DNA of 64,000 nt, from the NCBI RefSeq assembly GCF_032854445.1, contig NC_088296.1:17103485-17167484 (forward strand), written 5' to 3'. Every line of letters starts with the position of its first letter. The first letter of the stretch is position 1. This stretch comes from Liolophura sinensis (lineage: Eukaryota; Mollusca; Polyplacophora; Chitonida; Chitonidae). The notes under the pieces were generated by a model. The model had not been told where the DNA came from. It was given only the letters and a program-made list of their open reading frames with translations, and made no database searches. Below are positions 1-12,020 of this stretch, piece by piece. The translations under genes were made by a program, and so were the position numbers.

Positions 1-1473
1 TTTCATTTATAGCATGAGAAAAGGTTGAAGAATTATGTTTCGTTGCACTTTGCCTACAAAAGTTTGTTTCTAAGGTAAAATGATGTATACATGCATTGGT
101 GTTTACTTATTTGATACAATTAACGTAACTTTTTGAGCAGTAAAAAGTATGTGATGATATTTCATGGGAGCCGGACATTTGCTGCCTTTTAATTGCCACT
201 TCGAGTTGACAGCCTTGAAAATGGAGGATAAGAAAGCTCTCTGGAGCTTCGAAGGATAGCTTTTGTTTGTAAATGCTGAAAGATGGATGCCTGATGGAGT
301 AATTAAGATCGAAACTTTGGAAAAAAAGTTTTAAGGGAAGAACGAAGTTGGAGCCCAATATTTGTGTGAACAATGGAGAAGGTTTGGATGACGTTTCTGG
401 TTTCTTTCTGTCAGCGTGTGTATTTCTCAGATTGGATTCTGTTCTTGGTCTAGTGGGTATATATTGTGCTGTGACTTTGTTCTCCAATATTGGCGCTCTA
501 CCAATAGGAAGTCCTTACAGCCCAGTATGAACCCATATGGGACCTTGGCAAAATCCAATTACCCCTGTAAATGCCGTGCTTCCTTGTTTCCTCAACCTTT
601 TCTCATGCGCTCAGCTAAGATTTTTGTTTAAAGAAAGTGGCATGACATACATAATATGTGCGAGATATTACCATTCAGTAAGCAGTAGAAAAGAACAATC
701 CCATGGATAGATTAGAGGCAATTTTTTTTGCAGAATTGTTTGCACATCTAAGTTATTGCATGTGAAAAGGTTGGGGAAATGAGGATAAGATCATTTTGCC
801 TTCCTAACTATGTCTTCTACATTCCCACTGCACATCCATTTATCATTATTGGTTCCTCTTGATGAATGCATACTCCATTAAACCCAAGCTGCATACCTTC
901 TGCGTGTAAATGTTGAAATTATTGGACACCATTTTAACATTAACAACCCTCTCCTTTCACTCTTATGATACACATGGTGTTGGCTCTTGTTCTCTTTTCC
1001 ATCCTGTGAGTGGGGATGTCTTCAATATTATCATTTAGAAGTTTTGTATTGTTTTATGTTTGGAAAAATGAAATATTTGTCATGTATGTGTGAGTCACAA
1101 GAGTTAAATTTCATGAAATGACACCATACTTGACAGTTTCGAAACAGGTGTGAAGGCAGGCTGCTCAGTGTTATTTAAAAGGTGTGTGTGGCACTTGTTG
1201 GACTCGCTTAATGCTTCACCCATTGCTAAGTTACTGATTTGGCAAAATTCTAGTGGTCTAAATAGGTATTTTAATGCTGGTTTTCTATGGTGGTGTTCTA
1301 CTTGCAGGATGTAGGTTTCAAGACCAAAACCAATATTTTGACATTCTTGCTGTTTGAAAACATGCTCTTGTTGGGGTGGAATTTGAGGAAATGTACCATA
1401 TTTCAAACTGTTTGTTACCTGTGAGACCCATTGTTGACCTTTGTTTTTTTTTTTCTCTGATTTGCTTCCACAG
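1..1473 (+). other. Probable intron upstream of the antizyme terminal exon
   Basis: No exon is recognisable here. Short open frames on both strands lack family motifs. The stretch ends in a long T-rich tract and a clear CAG splice acceptor at 1471-1473, so I read it as intron. The exon with the middle of the antizyme domain was searched for by eye and not found; it probably lies before the window. Confidence 0.5.
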
Positions 1474-1604
1474 CGTCACTGGTCCGGACTTTCATGTTCC
1501 TTGGTTTAGTTGTGGTACCTCCTGGAGATGCGCTGGTCCCTCAGATTGGAGACGTCATGTTCATGTCTTATGCCATAGACCTGGACTCCGACACAGAAGG
1601 TTAG
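1474..1604 (+). CDS. OAZ: Ornithine decarboxylase antizyme, last coding exon
   Basis: After a pyrimidine-rich acceptor ending in CAG, the exon reads as two bases of a split codon followed by 42 codons and TAG at 1602-1604. The peptide begins SLVRTFMFLGL, continues through PPGDALVPQ and FMSYAIDLDSD and ends in EG. This matches the antizyme C-terminus, whose pattern is LxRTFxFLGFE, then PGHPLVP, then FMAYT. In known family members antizyme binds ornithine decarboxylase monomers, sends them to the 26S proteasome without ubiquitin and inhibits polyamine uptake. Its synthesis needs a polyamine-stimulated +1 ribosomal frameshift near the start of the message; that site would be in an earlier exon outside the window. 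The domain here sits at the very end of the protein, as usual. The alternative frame through this exon gives a Trp/Arg/Cys-rich peptide without meaning. I am fairly sure of the family and unsure which antizyme paralogue it is. Confidence 0.85.
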
Positions 1605-2330
1605 GACTGCGGAACAGGAGATGAACGCCTAGGAAAGACCACCATCAAACCAATGCAACAGGATTTTGGCCCTTGATTAAACAAAAACAATGTGAGAAAA
1701 AATAATGGAAAAAAAAAAACTTTTTTTTTTTTTTTTTGGGGTGATTGAGGTTTTTCACATCAGCTGGTGCACTTTATCCTGAACAAAGGTTTTACTTATG
1801 TATTGTACACTGATCAACAGACTTCTATGTAACATGTATAGCTTATTTTATGGAGTTCTTCTACATTACTAGAGTTTTGTTCTGCAGCCATGTTGCAGAA
1901 ATGTTTATTTGAGATTTTATCTTTGTTGCCAGGATTAGGCTATCAGCATTGTTTAAGCATTTACACAAATTGTGATCAACATCAGAATATTTTTGTAATT
2001 ATTATTATTATTTTTTTTTTGTATCCTTCTAAATGTAGCACTACTCCTTAAAATTTTTTTTTTTTTCATCAAGTATGTTTCTGGTATCCTGTTTGTTAGT
2101 ACAGACCTTGCAGGTAGTGTAGTGTCTCTTGGGGAACTTGCAAAGACCGGAGCCCATTGATTTTTATATTTTGTCTGCAGGACAGGGTGAAGTTGTCAGG
2201 AGGTATGGGATTTAGAGAGGTCTGGTAGAAGACCCGGGGAAGATGCATACTGCTAACAGTAGTTCAGCAAAGTAATGGGGCAGTGAGTTGCCCAAGTGGG
2301 ATGCTGTTCATTTTCAATGTTGTCAGCACA
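1605..2330 (+). other. Antizyme 3' UTR and downstream DNA
   Basis: AT-rich, with several T homopolymers and no reading frame of note. The 3' UTR must start here. I did not find a clear AATAAA close to the stop codon, so the cleavage site is not placed. Confidence 0.4.
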
Positions 2331-2384
2331 AAAAGGTGTGAAAATGAGAAGGGTTCACAGTTTACAGAAATCATGATACCCTAA

Positions 2385-4150
2385 ATGGGGTAACAGAAAG
2401 GTTCAGAGATCATTTGGGGACCTTGAGAATCCTAGAGAAGCCCAAAGTGAGGGGTCTGGAGCGGATGCCTCTGCCCTACATGGGTGCCATCCAGGGATGA
2501 GTTTGGAGCTCAAGGCGGTTGGAGTCTTGGTGTGGATCCATGAAACTCGGGGTGGTTTTGTGAGGAGAATCCATTGACCCCATTGGATGGGCTAATTGGA
2601 GAATTCAGTAGGTCACAGCGTATCTGTTACAGTGAGAACTTTAAATTTGGACAGTTGCCTAGCATGAAGCTAGTTGTGTGTGTCCTTGCACAGAGAGACA
2701 AAAGATGAACGCAGATGTTTTAGATCAAAATATCCAGGTTGAAAAACATTTCTTGACTACGATTTTATTGGAACAGCCCAAATGAATTGAATGGATGGCA
2801 TGCTTAAATTTTGTGGGTGGAGTCGAGCTTATCCTATATACAAAAAACTGTTCACCTTTGGAAAGGTTTCAATGATTGTTGAGGACTTTGTGAATGTGAG
2901 CAGTTTGTCTGTAGTAGCTTGGGTTGCTGAGGTAGTAACCTAACGGAAAAGCTTTTGGCCCACAAAAAAGTATCTCAGTCTAGTGTTCACCCCTTGATAG
3001 CAGTGGGGTGAGGTGGCAATGTGTGGGGTTGGGGGAACTCCACACAAAAACACAAGCCTTGTTTTGGGGAGTCCAGTAGAGAAAGTCTGTTAGGTGGAAA
3101 AAGATGCTCAGTATTAAGATCCTAAAACCTTAAAGGGTTGAGAAAGGTTCAGAGATCATTTGGGGACCTTAAGGAGAATTCTAGGGAAGCTCTAAGTGAG
3201 GGGTATGGGGCGGATGCCTCTGCCCTACATGGGTGCCATCCAGGGAAGAGTTTGGGAACATGGAGCACAAGGCGGTTGGAGCCTTGGTGTGGATCCATGA
3301 AACTCGGATGGTTTGCGGAGAGGATCCATTGACCCCATTGGAAGGGCTAAGTGAAGAATTCAGTAGGCCATGGAAGATCTGTTATAGTGAGAACCTTAAA
3401 GTTGGACAGGATCATTCGTGTAGCGTTAAGCTGGCTGTTGCTATCCTTTGGCTTCTGGCAAAGATCTAAATGGCCATATTGCGTAATGTTTGTGAAACGC
3501 ATAACGTATCAAGAACAGACATTGGCTTATGTGTATAGAAAATTCCTTTGATAGTAATACAGTGGGGGTGCTGAAAAGTTGTGGGTGTTGCACGACCGAT
3601 CCTCTATACAGAAGATTATACATATTTGCAGGGTGTGTGAACTGCTATTTTACAAGGTCTTGCCGACTGATATAACGGATCAGTAGAGCTGGTCTGTTAT
3701 CGGTTTTGATATATGCCTCTGCAAATGTGTCTTGTTTGTCTGTAGCATGGATTCCTTCCTTGGCAATCTGTGATGGACAAAGTTGTTTAACCCACATGAG
3801 GTAGCGCCCAGTACACGGTTACCCCGATAGGTGGGGGTATTTTTGAGGGTGGGGGGTCCCCAGAAACCTACATGCTGATCAAAGTTGCCTTTTTACAGCT
3901 CAAGGCAGAAATGCTGCACTCATAAGTAACAGTGGAATGCAGTATAAAGAAATCGTGAAACCCATGATGGGTTTGGAGATCAATTATTAAAGAGAATCCT
4001 AGGGATGTGAGGGATGTGAAGAGAATGCCGCTGCCCAACATGGGTGCCATCCAGAGAGGAGTTTGGAACATGGAGTACAAGGCGGTTTGAGTCTTTGTGT
4101 GAATCCATGAAACTCAAGGGTGGTTTTCCGAAGAGGATCCATTGGAACTG
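2385..4150. repeat. Triplicated segment, period about 800 bp
   Basis: Three direct copies of a segment of about 210-280 bp lie at roughly 2385-2665, 3135-3415 and 3935-4145. Shared blocks include GGTTCAGAGATCATTTGGGG (copies 1 and 2), ATGGGTGCCATCCAG (all three) and GTGGATCCATGAAACTCGG (copies 1 and 2; changed in copy 3). Copies 1 and 2 are closest; copy 3 is more diverged. Sequence between copies, such as the GTTTGTCTGTAG block near 2905 and 3727, is also partly shared, so the true unit is probably the whole 750-800 bp. No coding frame survives in all copies. Confidence 0.75.
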
Positions 4151-4170
4151 ACTGGCATCGTAATTGCGGT

Positions 4171-5415
4171 TTCACAAAAAGGCTGAACCTCGCCCTATTT
4201 GGTATAAGGCACTTAACCAGTTATTTGGGAATAATCTTGCAATGTCAAAGCCAAGTTGTGTATTTTAGGCTGAAAAGGGTTGATTCGTTAATAAGTAATC
4301 ATGATCGGACTTGATTAAATCCTGATGTGATATATTTTCTATATGCTCGAAAACTAAGGGATTTCTGGTAACTGAAATAGCCATCATTTGTACATGAAGG
4401 TTGTTCACATTTGTTGTTTGAGATTTCAATGGTCCTGGGATTAATATATTTTCGATCTTCTCCATGTTCGAAGTAGACTGCATATCAATTCTGATATATC
4501 CAAACTCCACAACTAGGGTCACAACTACCTTCAAAGCAGTGAAGAATTTTTCCCTGAACCAGTTCATGGGTAGTTGCGGCCCTCTGCATCAGATTTGTGT
4601 TCAGGTGGCTTCAAGTAGCATGGGTTATCTCCCTATCATTTTATCCATTAAACAAATGTGAATTGCCTGTCTGTAGAAGGAATTGTAACCTTTATGATTG
4701 GCTCTGTACCAGTCTCGCTTGACTGGCAATATTTACTCTGAGCCTTCGCAGATGGTCATTGTTGTTGAAGATGTCATAGATCCATTACGGGCCCAACATT
4801 GTGGGATTCCCCTTTTACCTACTGCTCGGTCTGGCATGCACATCACAACTGTATACATGTGCATGCATATCATCAGGGTTTGTATGTTGTTGAACACTAC
4901 TTTGTCAATATTTTCGTTGCTGTGGTTCACTTTTCTGACGGGTGTTGCCGGTAAACAACGAGCAGCAAAAACGAATGTGTGCTGTTACACTTACGTCTAC
5001 TGCCTGTGAAATAGTCGCTTGTACATAGCCTTGTTAATCTGTTGCCGCTATTCTTTCGGTCCGCGTAGCTATGTTACTCGGTGAAATGAATCCAACGTGA
5101 AACGGAAATTACGCTGTTTAAATTGGGTATGCCACCGTGGCCTGCGACAGAGCAATGGCGAAGTGGCAAAGCCTGCGTGACATGCTTAAATTTACAGATT
5201 TCGTGATAGTGAATTACGCTCTGACAACAGAGCTTTACTGGTATAACAAATGTTTTATTTATGAAACTAATCTGGGCGGGAAAAAATTAGTTCAACTTCC
5301 ACCACATTGAATTGAATCAGATTATCGTTGAAGTCATGGAGGTAAAGTATCGATTCGCAGTCTGATAGGCTTTTTGTGAAAGGACAAAAGTATGAAAGAG
5401 TTGAATAAATGGAAA
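4171..5415. other. Intergenic, nothing recognised
   Basis: Short open frames on both strands show no family motifs and no convincing splice-site context. Confidence 0.4.
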
Positions 5416-5418
5416 CGC

Positions 5419-5700
5419 CAAAAGCCTTTTCACTGTTAGTGTCGCCTGATGCGGAAACATTTCCAGTGGACCTTTTTAACTTTGGTCCCAAGCAGTGGTG
5501 CTCAGTCGTCATTAGAGAAGTGGAAGATGTCCTCACCAAAATTCCGGGCGTGTGGAGGCTTTGATCAGTCGTTGTTTTGGAGAAAATTCTGGCGTGCAGC
5601 TAGGGTCGCCGTCACACCTGGTCCCTGAAGGTGTGGTCAAGGTGGCCAGTGTACATGAGGGCGGGCCGGCAGTGCCCTCCCGCCTCTGCCTGTAGGTGGC
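5419..5700 (+). pseudogene. Possible small or broken coding fragment, unknown
   Basis: A 51-codon plus-strand frame starts at an ATG at 5409-5411 (METPKAFSLLVSPDAE...) and ends at TGA near 5563. A second plus frame over about 5560-5695 reads ...HLVPEGVVKVASVHEGGPA... and ends at TAG. The composition is protein-like and GC is higher than around it. The second peptide faintly recalls the start of a PDZ domain (SVxEGGPA), but no complete domain can be built. It could be one gene broken by a frameshift, or chance. Confidence 0.15.
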
Positions 5701-7490
5701 TGTACGCCAGCTCTCTTGTAATGTCCTCGGATCGGGGGAGAGGCCCAACGACTGTGACGGCACTCGCACCCCGGGACAGTCTCCTGATTTCCTCAGAGAC
5801 TGTTTCTTTTCACCTCTTAAGTCGCGTCGTACACGGTATAGGTCGTTATTTGTATTCGCGAGAACCCATCACTGTTGGGTGTAGTCTTTCTATCAAGGGT
5901 TTTTCTTGGCATATCCTGCGTCCTGTGCGTGGGCAAAGGCACCAGAGGCTGCGGGATGAGTGTCGCACCAGAGATGTGACGCATCAGTGAGCTGCGTGGT
6001 GCCAACGGGCCAAGAGCCTTGGGGCGCCACCTAGCTGAAAATATATCGTCTGCTACCCTGGTGCAGTTGTGGCATGCAGATTTCGACGTGATAGTGCAAA
6101 CGTCAAGTAGAACCCGCGCGCAATTATTTCGCGTTTGAATTATCTCCCTTTGTGAAGAGCTCTCGTTTACTGTAGGCGGACTAGGCAACAGGCACCAGAT
6201 ATATAAGGAGAGAAAAGCGTCATCTGGATCGCTGAAAAAGTGGTTTTAGATTGAAGTATGTACAAAAAAAAAAAAAATACGACTGACAAAGCTATGTACG
6301 TAAATTACTATTAACGGCAGATGTAAAGACTAGGCTGATGCTTTTGTTAGTCAATGAGCCCCTTCTCAGATGCTCATTGTGTAAACCTGGTATTTCAAAG
6401 AATTGATGTCTCCGTAACGCGTGAAGTAACCTGAGCTTAAAGTCTCTCGTATTAGGGACGTTTGACGATCAAATTTCACGGTCGATGTTGTGCACCAGCT
6501 GATGGTAGAAATGTGTTAATTTGGTTATTTTTATTGTGAGTTTGCCCTCTACACATTGGACAGCCGCACTGGCAAACCAAATACATATTAAACCAATGAA
6601 AATGTAAAAAAAAAAAATAGCAAAAAAGAAAGGAAAAAAAAAAAGTCGCTGCTTTGTACTGAAGGCATGGTTTTCCAACCTCCTTGTCTGTGAAGCAGAC
6701 ATTTCTCTGTGTAGTTACTTGTGTACTTGTAATTTGTTAGAACAATTATGATTATTCACCTTTTTCTGTTTGAACTTTACTTTTGATCTAAACATTGGTA
6801 CTATTCATTCCGATTTACCGTTCCAACTTGAATATTCGTCTGTTACGTCTTAAATTTGGTTCAGGGGTTTCCTGATTGTTTTTGAATCAAAATAGTTTAG
6901 CATTATTATTTTTTTTTTCATATTTTGGAAGTTTTTAGACCTAATATTTCCAGTCCACTGTGTTTACTGTTCTACAGGTTAATAGAACAGTATCTTGAAC
7001 AATATCTTGCAGTTCATTAGTGGAAGCTTTACTGACCTGCTATTTTTGTTAGACCAGTGATCTCTCCCTCATTTGACTATTTGTAACTGAATAGCCTTTT
7101 TTGTCTACCAATAATGTTTTGTTCAGTCTTCACATTTAGTTGAACTTTCCTTCGATGTAACCTCAATTTAATGTAATTCCTTCGTAAGCACTTTAGCTCT
7201 GTCTGAAATAAAATCTGGAAAAAGCGTATCCATTGTTTCCAAAGAATTTGTTTTCCTCGTTCACAAGATGGGATTTGTCGCATCTGTCGGATTCTTTGTT
7301 TTTAATTGTGAAGTGGCTGCCGGGTACCAAAGCAGTGCAAGAAGATGCACTAGCTTTCTCAACGCACTTGACATTTCTCTTACACTTTTCCACGCTATAT
7401 TGGATAGTGCATTCGATGTAACTGTTAGATGTGCTCACAAAACAGTATAGAGCGTCCGCTGCGGGAGCAGTATGTATGTTTATTCATCTC
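5701..7490. other. Intergenic, nothing recognised
   Basis: The stretch goes from a moderately GC-rich segment (to about 6200) to AT-rich DNA with A and T homopolymers. No gene or repeat family was identified. Confidence 0.4.
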
Positions 7491-7493
7491 TGT

Positions 7494-7775
7494 GCCCGCT
7501 TCGAGAGCGGTAGATCCAGGGTCAATCCTGGGTCGAGTCACACCGAAGACCTTAAAAGAGAAAGTTGTAACTTTCTCGCTTGGATGACCCGTATCAGTAT
7601 AATGGCTCGGGCGGGGCGTCTTACTTGCCTTCGGCAAGTCGTCTCAGTGAAGCAGCATAGATAAAAGAGCGGTGGAAATCCGTCATTCAACAAGGAGGCA
7701 CATTACATGCACTGGAAGGATTCCTTCGTCGTCATATGACTGAAAGGTTGTTAAGCACGACGTTAAACCCCAAGC
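7494..7775 (+). mobile_element. SINE-B copy, 5'-shortened tRNA-derived SINE
   Basis: The copy matches the better preserved one at 16404-16728. It has the promoter B-box-like GTAGATCCAGGGTCAATCC, the body with GTATCAGTATAATGGCTCGG, and the tail CGACGTTAAACCCCAAGC. Its tRNA-like head is damaged. A DNA transposon begins within about ten bases of its tail. Confidence 0.8.
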
Positions 7776-7785
7776 ACGCATTCAC

Positions 7786-8806
7786 AGGCAGCGAAATTTG
7801 GCCTGCCGGCGAAACCCAGAAATCGGTTACATCTTTTCCGCCTCGCCTAACCGATCATTCGGTTACGCCACGTATGTTTATCAACCCGATCGGTTACGCT
7901 AATTGTTTACGTGGTTTATGTTTCAGGCATCATTATGGATCATTAATAAAAGTATTCAGCTCAATGTTATGTTTGTTTTTCTTTTCTATATCTAGCAGCT
8001 CATACCGTAAGGTTGGTGAACAAAAGAAAGAGAAATTTTACACTCACACGGTGTTTCAACGTTGTGTGTTGCCTGGTTGGTACTTGACTCCTGTGGCACA
8101 TTTTTACGTGAAATTCCGTTATGCAGGCTTATATGTTTGCAATATGCCCAGTCCAACATTAAGTACTTCCAGTAAGTGTCATTACGGTATTGGGGAGCGA
8201 GTTTGGTATCTCTGATTACTGATAATTAACGCAGTTTCCAACGCACGTGGTGTGAGTCTTACCACAGTGATATATATATATATACTCGCTACAGGGCCGG
8301 GAGAGACCTTGACGTCACAGGCCTATGCGTCACAGGCCTGTGCTCTAAATCAGAACGCAGCCGGTGAGGTCCCGTAAGGGTTCCATCAATCTGTACGGTA
8401 GACTCGACTAATTTGGGCTCGAGTAGCAGTTAAACTACATGTACATGAAAAGGTAACCTTGTTTTATTTACTTGCGTGATCGTGAAAAGATAAGTCAAAA
8501 TAAATAATTTGAGTATTATCTCAAAGCCTGTAAAGCATATATGAATGATTACATTTCCATGTGACCAGCACAGGCAGCTGGCTGTGGCTGAAATCGATGT
8601 TTCTATTTTTAGACGCGTTGCCATACTGGCCGCGTTGTGATTATGAAAGCTGTTCAGTCCAGTTTATCTGTAGTTACCTAATGCACACTGACTCTAAGGA
8701 CGTTCTCGTTGGACAGTTGGCCTAACCGATTTTCCGGTTAGCCAAATTGAACCGCACGTAACCGTTGCGCGACCGACGGTTTCGTTCGCGCCAAATTTCG
8801 CTGCCT
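7786..8806. mobile_element. Non-autonomous DNA transposon, 1,021 bp, 8-bp TSD
   Basis: The ends carry a perfect 17-bp inverted repeat, AGGCAGCGAAATTTGGC, with an imperfect GCGAAACC extension on both sides. The element is flanked by identical 8-bp direct copies of GCATTCAC at 7778-7785 and 8807-8814, a clean target-site duplication. The interior has repeated CGGTTA-type motifs and a short TA run and encodes no transposase. An 8-bp duplication is typical of hAT and some other cut-and-paste superfamilies. The terminal bases are not a textbook hAT end, so the superfamily is left open. Confidence 0.8.
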
Positions 8807-8814
8807 GCATTCAC

Positions 8815-10764
8815 TCAGTACGCTGAACATTTCAGCAAGGGGGATTACGAGGCCTTCAGCGAAGGATTAACCTTGCTGTCGGCAAAAAGTTTAACTCCTG
8901 CCATTCCATAATTCTCCCCACAAACCAGACAGCCGTCGGAGAGTTAAGAATTTCAGGTGTTCGATTTGCAATCAGTGAATTATCTAAAATACGGAAGTCA
9001 TGTGTCTATAACCCCTTCGTTATCCTCTGAAAGTTTCTTGGCAATTGGCTTACCCTGGATTGCTTCGGTTGGTTATGTTTAAACTTGCGCTCGCAGTCAT
9101 GGCTTGCTCACATTAACTCCCTACCTCAAAGTGTCGGAAAACAGTTGATTATACAGACCTCCCCATACTGCTCAGTTACTAACTCCTTTATTATTTTCAT
9201 GAGATTTCACTGAATAACATGTAGAACCAAATGACAGTACTGCACAAATGACTGGTGTGAGCGGAAGCAGCCATCTTGAGAATTTTATCAATTCAAACAC
9301 GTTGCAATCAGATTGCGCAGCCTAAGTTGTAACTAGTCATTACCCATTCCCTCCATGAAGTGACATATGGTAACACAGAACCACTACATAAGACATCATT
9401 TTGCGATCGTTTACAACGATTTACCTACCTCTACCCGAAGAGGCATTTCAGAAACTGTTGTGGGACAGGTCTGTATCATTTACGGACCACCATAGACGTA
9501 AAATCACTTGATTTTACAAGCCGTGTAATATTCAACGACGGATTCACAAGTTATGGAAGACAACAACATACCGTCTCGGCCCAAATCACATTCATCTCCC
9601 GAAATTTATTTTTGTCGTTCAGTTTAGCGTTTAGTCAGTAGTTTCTAAATAAAAAATATCAGAGTCAGTGCAAAAGTCATCAGGGATGTTTTTTGGGAGT
9701 GAGAAGACCGCACCTCACCGGACAACGCTTAACATTAATTAAATCCTGTGACATAATTTTTTCCTCTCAATTTTTTTACTGTGTACAACTGAAGAATTTA
9801 AATATTGCTCCGCCTTTCTCACATACAAGGGATGTTTTTTTCAGTTTTCGTCTGTAAAAGACAGTAAAAGTATTGAAACACCATGTTCATGCTGAGGTGC
9901 CTGCTCTGACATCCGCGATAACTAGGTCAGCTGGTGCTCAGATTTATGTCAGTTTGTTTCAGTGTTGAGCATGAATCTAGTTGTACAACAATCCTATTGT
10001 AATTTTGTAAACATTTAACAGGGGTCAAAAGCACCAGCACAACACCTCCAGCGGCTACGACCCGAATCAGGAATATTCCGGTCGTGCATCTGTAGCTGGG
10101 TTATTTAAACAGGGTCGTTGGAGTTCCATGTAAATTATATAGTAGGCTTACTGTACAAACTTCAAGCAGTGGAAGAAATGTTGTTCCATTATGTCCCATT
10201 TCCAAGAAAACTAAATTTATCTCTTGGGCCTTCATCGCCGAAGCACACAACTTTAGTCTGCCATAGGCTATTGCTTAGACCATTATATGGAAACTACCTT
10301 CGACGTTAGAGAGCTGGAGTAAACGTGACATCGCCTTGCCCTAATGCAGATGTACTGAACTGTGTCGAGACGAAGTTTCATCACACTATAACTGGATTGA
10401 AAAAAATCTTTAAAATATTTAATGCCCGTTTAAGATACCTTGAAAGGTAGTCTTTCAGTGGGCATAAACATTAGTCAGGTGCTGTATTTCACTTTAGGTT
10501 CATCTTCTCCGGTCACTTGAAATCTTACAAAAATGGCTGTATATCGGATATAGGTTTATGACCTGACTGGGTTCTTGGGCCACACATTTTAATCTTTTGT
10601 AGTTGGGAGGTCCAGGGACCTGAATAATCAGGTGTCCAGCATCCTAACAAGCAAAAGAGAGCTGCAATTTTGGAAACTTAATACAGGGGGAGAGGTTGAA
10701 CTTGATGGAGTTTGGATGAATAGTTACCTTTGGGATGATCGACATCTTAGGATTTTAACAATCT
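8815..10764. other. Intergenic, nothing recognised
   Basis: Only short, unconvincing open frames were seen. Confidence 0.4.
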
Positions 10765-10765
10765 G

Positions 10766-10902
10766 GGCCCAGTTTCACAAAGCGGCGTACGGCATTTTTT
10801 TATCGTACATTTGTCGTACGATATTTTATACGTCACTATTATCGTACCATTGTCCTATACGTGCGATTATCGTACATATACGACATCTTTGTGAAACTGG
10901 CC
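10766..10902. mobile_element. Short palindromic foldback element (MITE-like)
   Basis: The termini are inverted copies of GGCC(C)AGTTTCACAAAG, at 10766-10782 and 10887-10902. Between them TCGTAC/CGTACG motifs recur in both orientations, so most of the roughly 137 bp can fold on itself. There is no coding capacity. Confidence 0.7.
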
Positions 10903-10905
10903 TCA

Positions 10906-11845
10906 GGTGTTCAAGAGCCCAAAGCATAGTGAAAGAGTAACTAGAAATTGCCCAAGGAGGTTAACAATCAACTGTATTCCTAAACTTTATGCAGTATCTT
11001 GCAGGATGACTGGCAGCAAGCCATGGCTATGCGAGCGACTGTCCAAGCATAAAAAAGTGAAAATATTTTGTCATCCAAGAATAGCATTTGGGATTGTGGA
11101 CAAATAAATACATATACCTGTAAGTATTTCGAAAGCTTTGAGTACGTGTTTAGTGCACTGTGGATTTGTCTCCAGCAACACTATGGGTTATAGATTATAG
11201 GACATTTTTGCACTGCATTAGACGTTTCATAGACCGGGTAGATAACGAGATCTAGTCCATGTAATACAAAATCGCACTTCTCGACGTAAATATTCTTCAA
11301 AACGGAACACTCGTCAGCTCGATCTGATAAAATAATATGTGCAAAATGCGCAGGAAAGCGTGATTCCATCTGACATGAACTTGGCATTAAACATTCCATT
11401 AAAACCTGCACTTGGTTAAAACCGAAACAATCGAAGTTAATTTTGTGGAAATTCTTTCCTCGGAGCCTCTTCGGTTCAGGTTGTTAGCATACTAGCTCGC
11501 TGCAACCATCCAACCCGTAACCGATGAGGCCGCATACTCGAATCCTGCTAAAAGAGGTTAATGATACATAAGTCAAAATTTGAAAATTTTAAATGAAGAA
11601 AACAAATGTATGAAAATAGTTTTGACTTATTTATTTGCTTGTTGGTTAACGGTAAAGCACTTATACTGTGGCGGTTATTGTGTGTATATATGTGCTGGGT
11701 TTGAACCCACACCCCATAATTTAATATTCTTAGGCTTGCAACTACATGCATTTATGACAATAAAGTTTCAGATTTGTACTTAATTTTATGTTTTGTGGAA
11801 TATGCCGGGGACGCGTTGAAAATAAAAGAAAACACAAGACCAAAT
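10906..11845. other. Intergenic, nothing recognised
   Basis: AT-rich with short open frames only. Confidence 0.35.
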
Positions 11846-11849
11846 GCAT

Positions 11850-12020
11850 AAATTCGTGGATGAAGTTTAAAAAGGATAGCATTTTTTAATTTTTTTCTGG
11901 TGTAGCATAACTGAAACGAGTGTTGCAATTCAAAGTAAGCAAAATTGCGCATATTGGATAAACTCAAAGTGCCAACATGCCATTTATTTTAAACAATCAG
12001 GCGCGAGTTGTTTATAAATC
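11850..12020 (+). repeat. Dispersed repeat, copy 1
   Basis: The order of blocks is shared with 43785-43945: CATAAA, GTTTAAAAAG, a T-rich tract, GCATAAC/GCATAAAC, AAAGTGCC, and AATCAGGCGCGAGT. Divergence is high, so this is an old interspersed repeat of unknown class. Confidence 0.55.

Noticed and set aside
107-487. Minus frame of 126 codons near the window start
   Set aside because: No motif and no splice context, and it lies in the presumed antizyme intron.
1376-1624. Plus frame of 82 codons across the antizyme exon
   Set aside because: It is the wrong frame and starts in the intron; the correct frame after the 1473 acceptor gives the antizyme C-terminus.
5817-6188. Minus frame of 123 codons, and an opposite plus frame of 119
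   Set aside because: Both strands are open because of higher GC; neither peptide has motifs.
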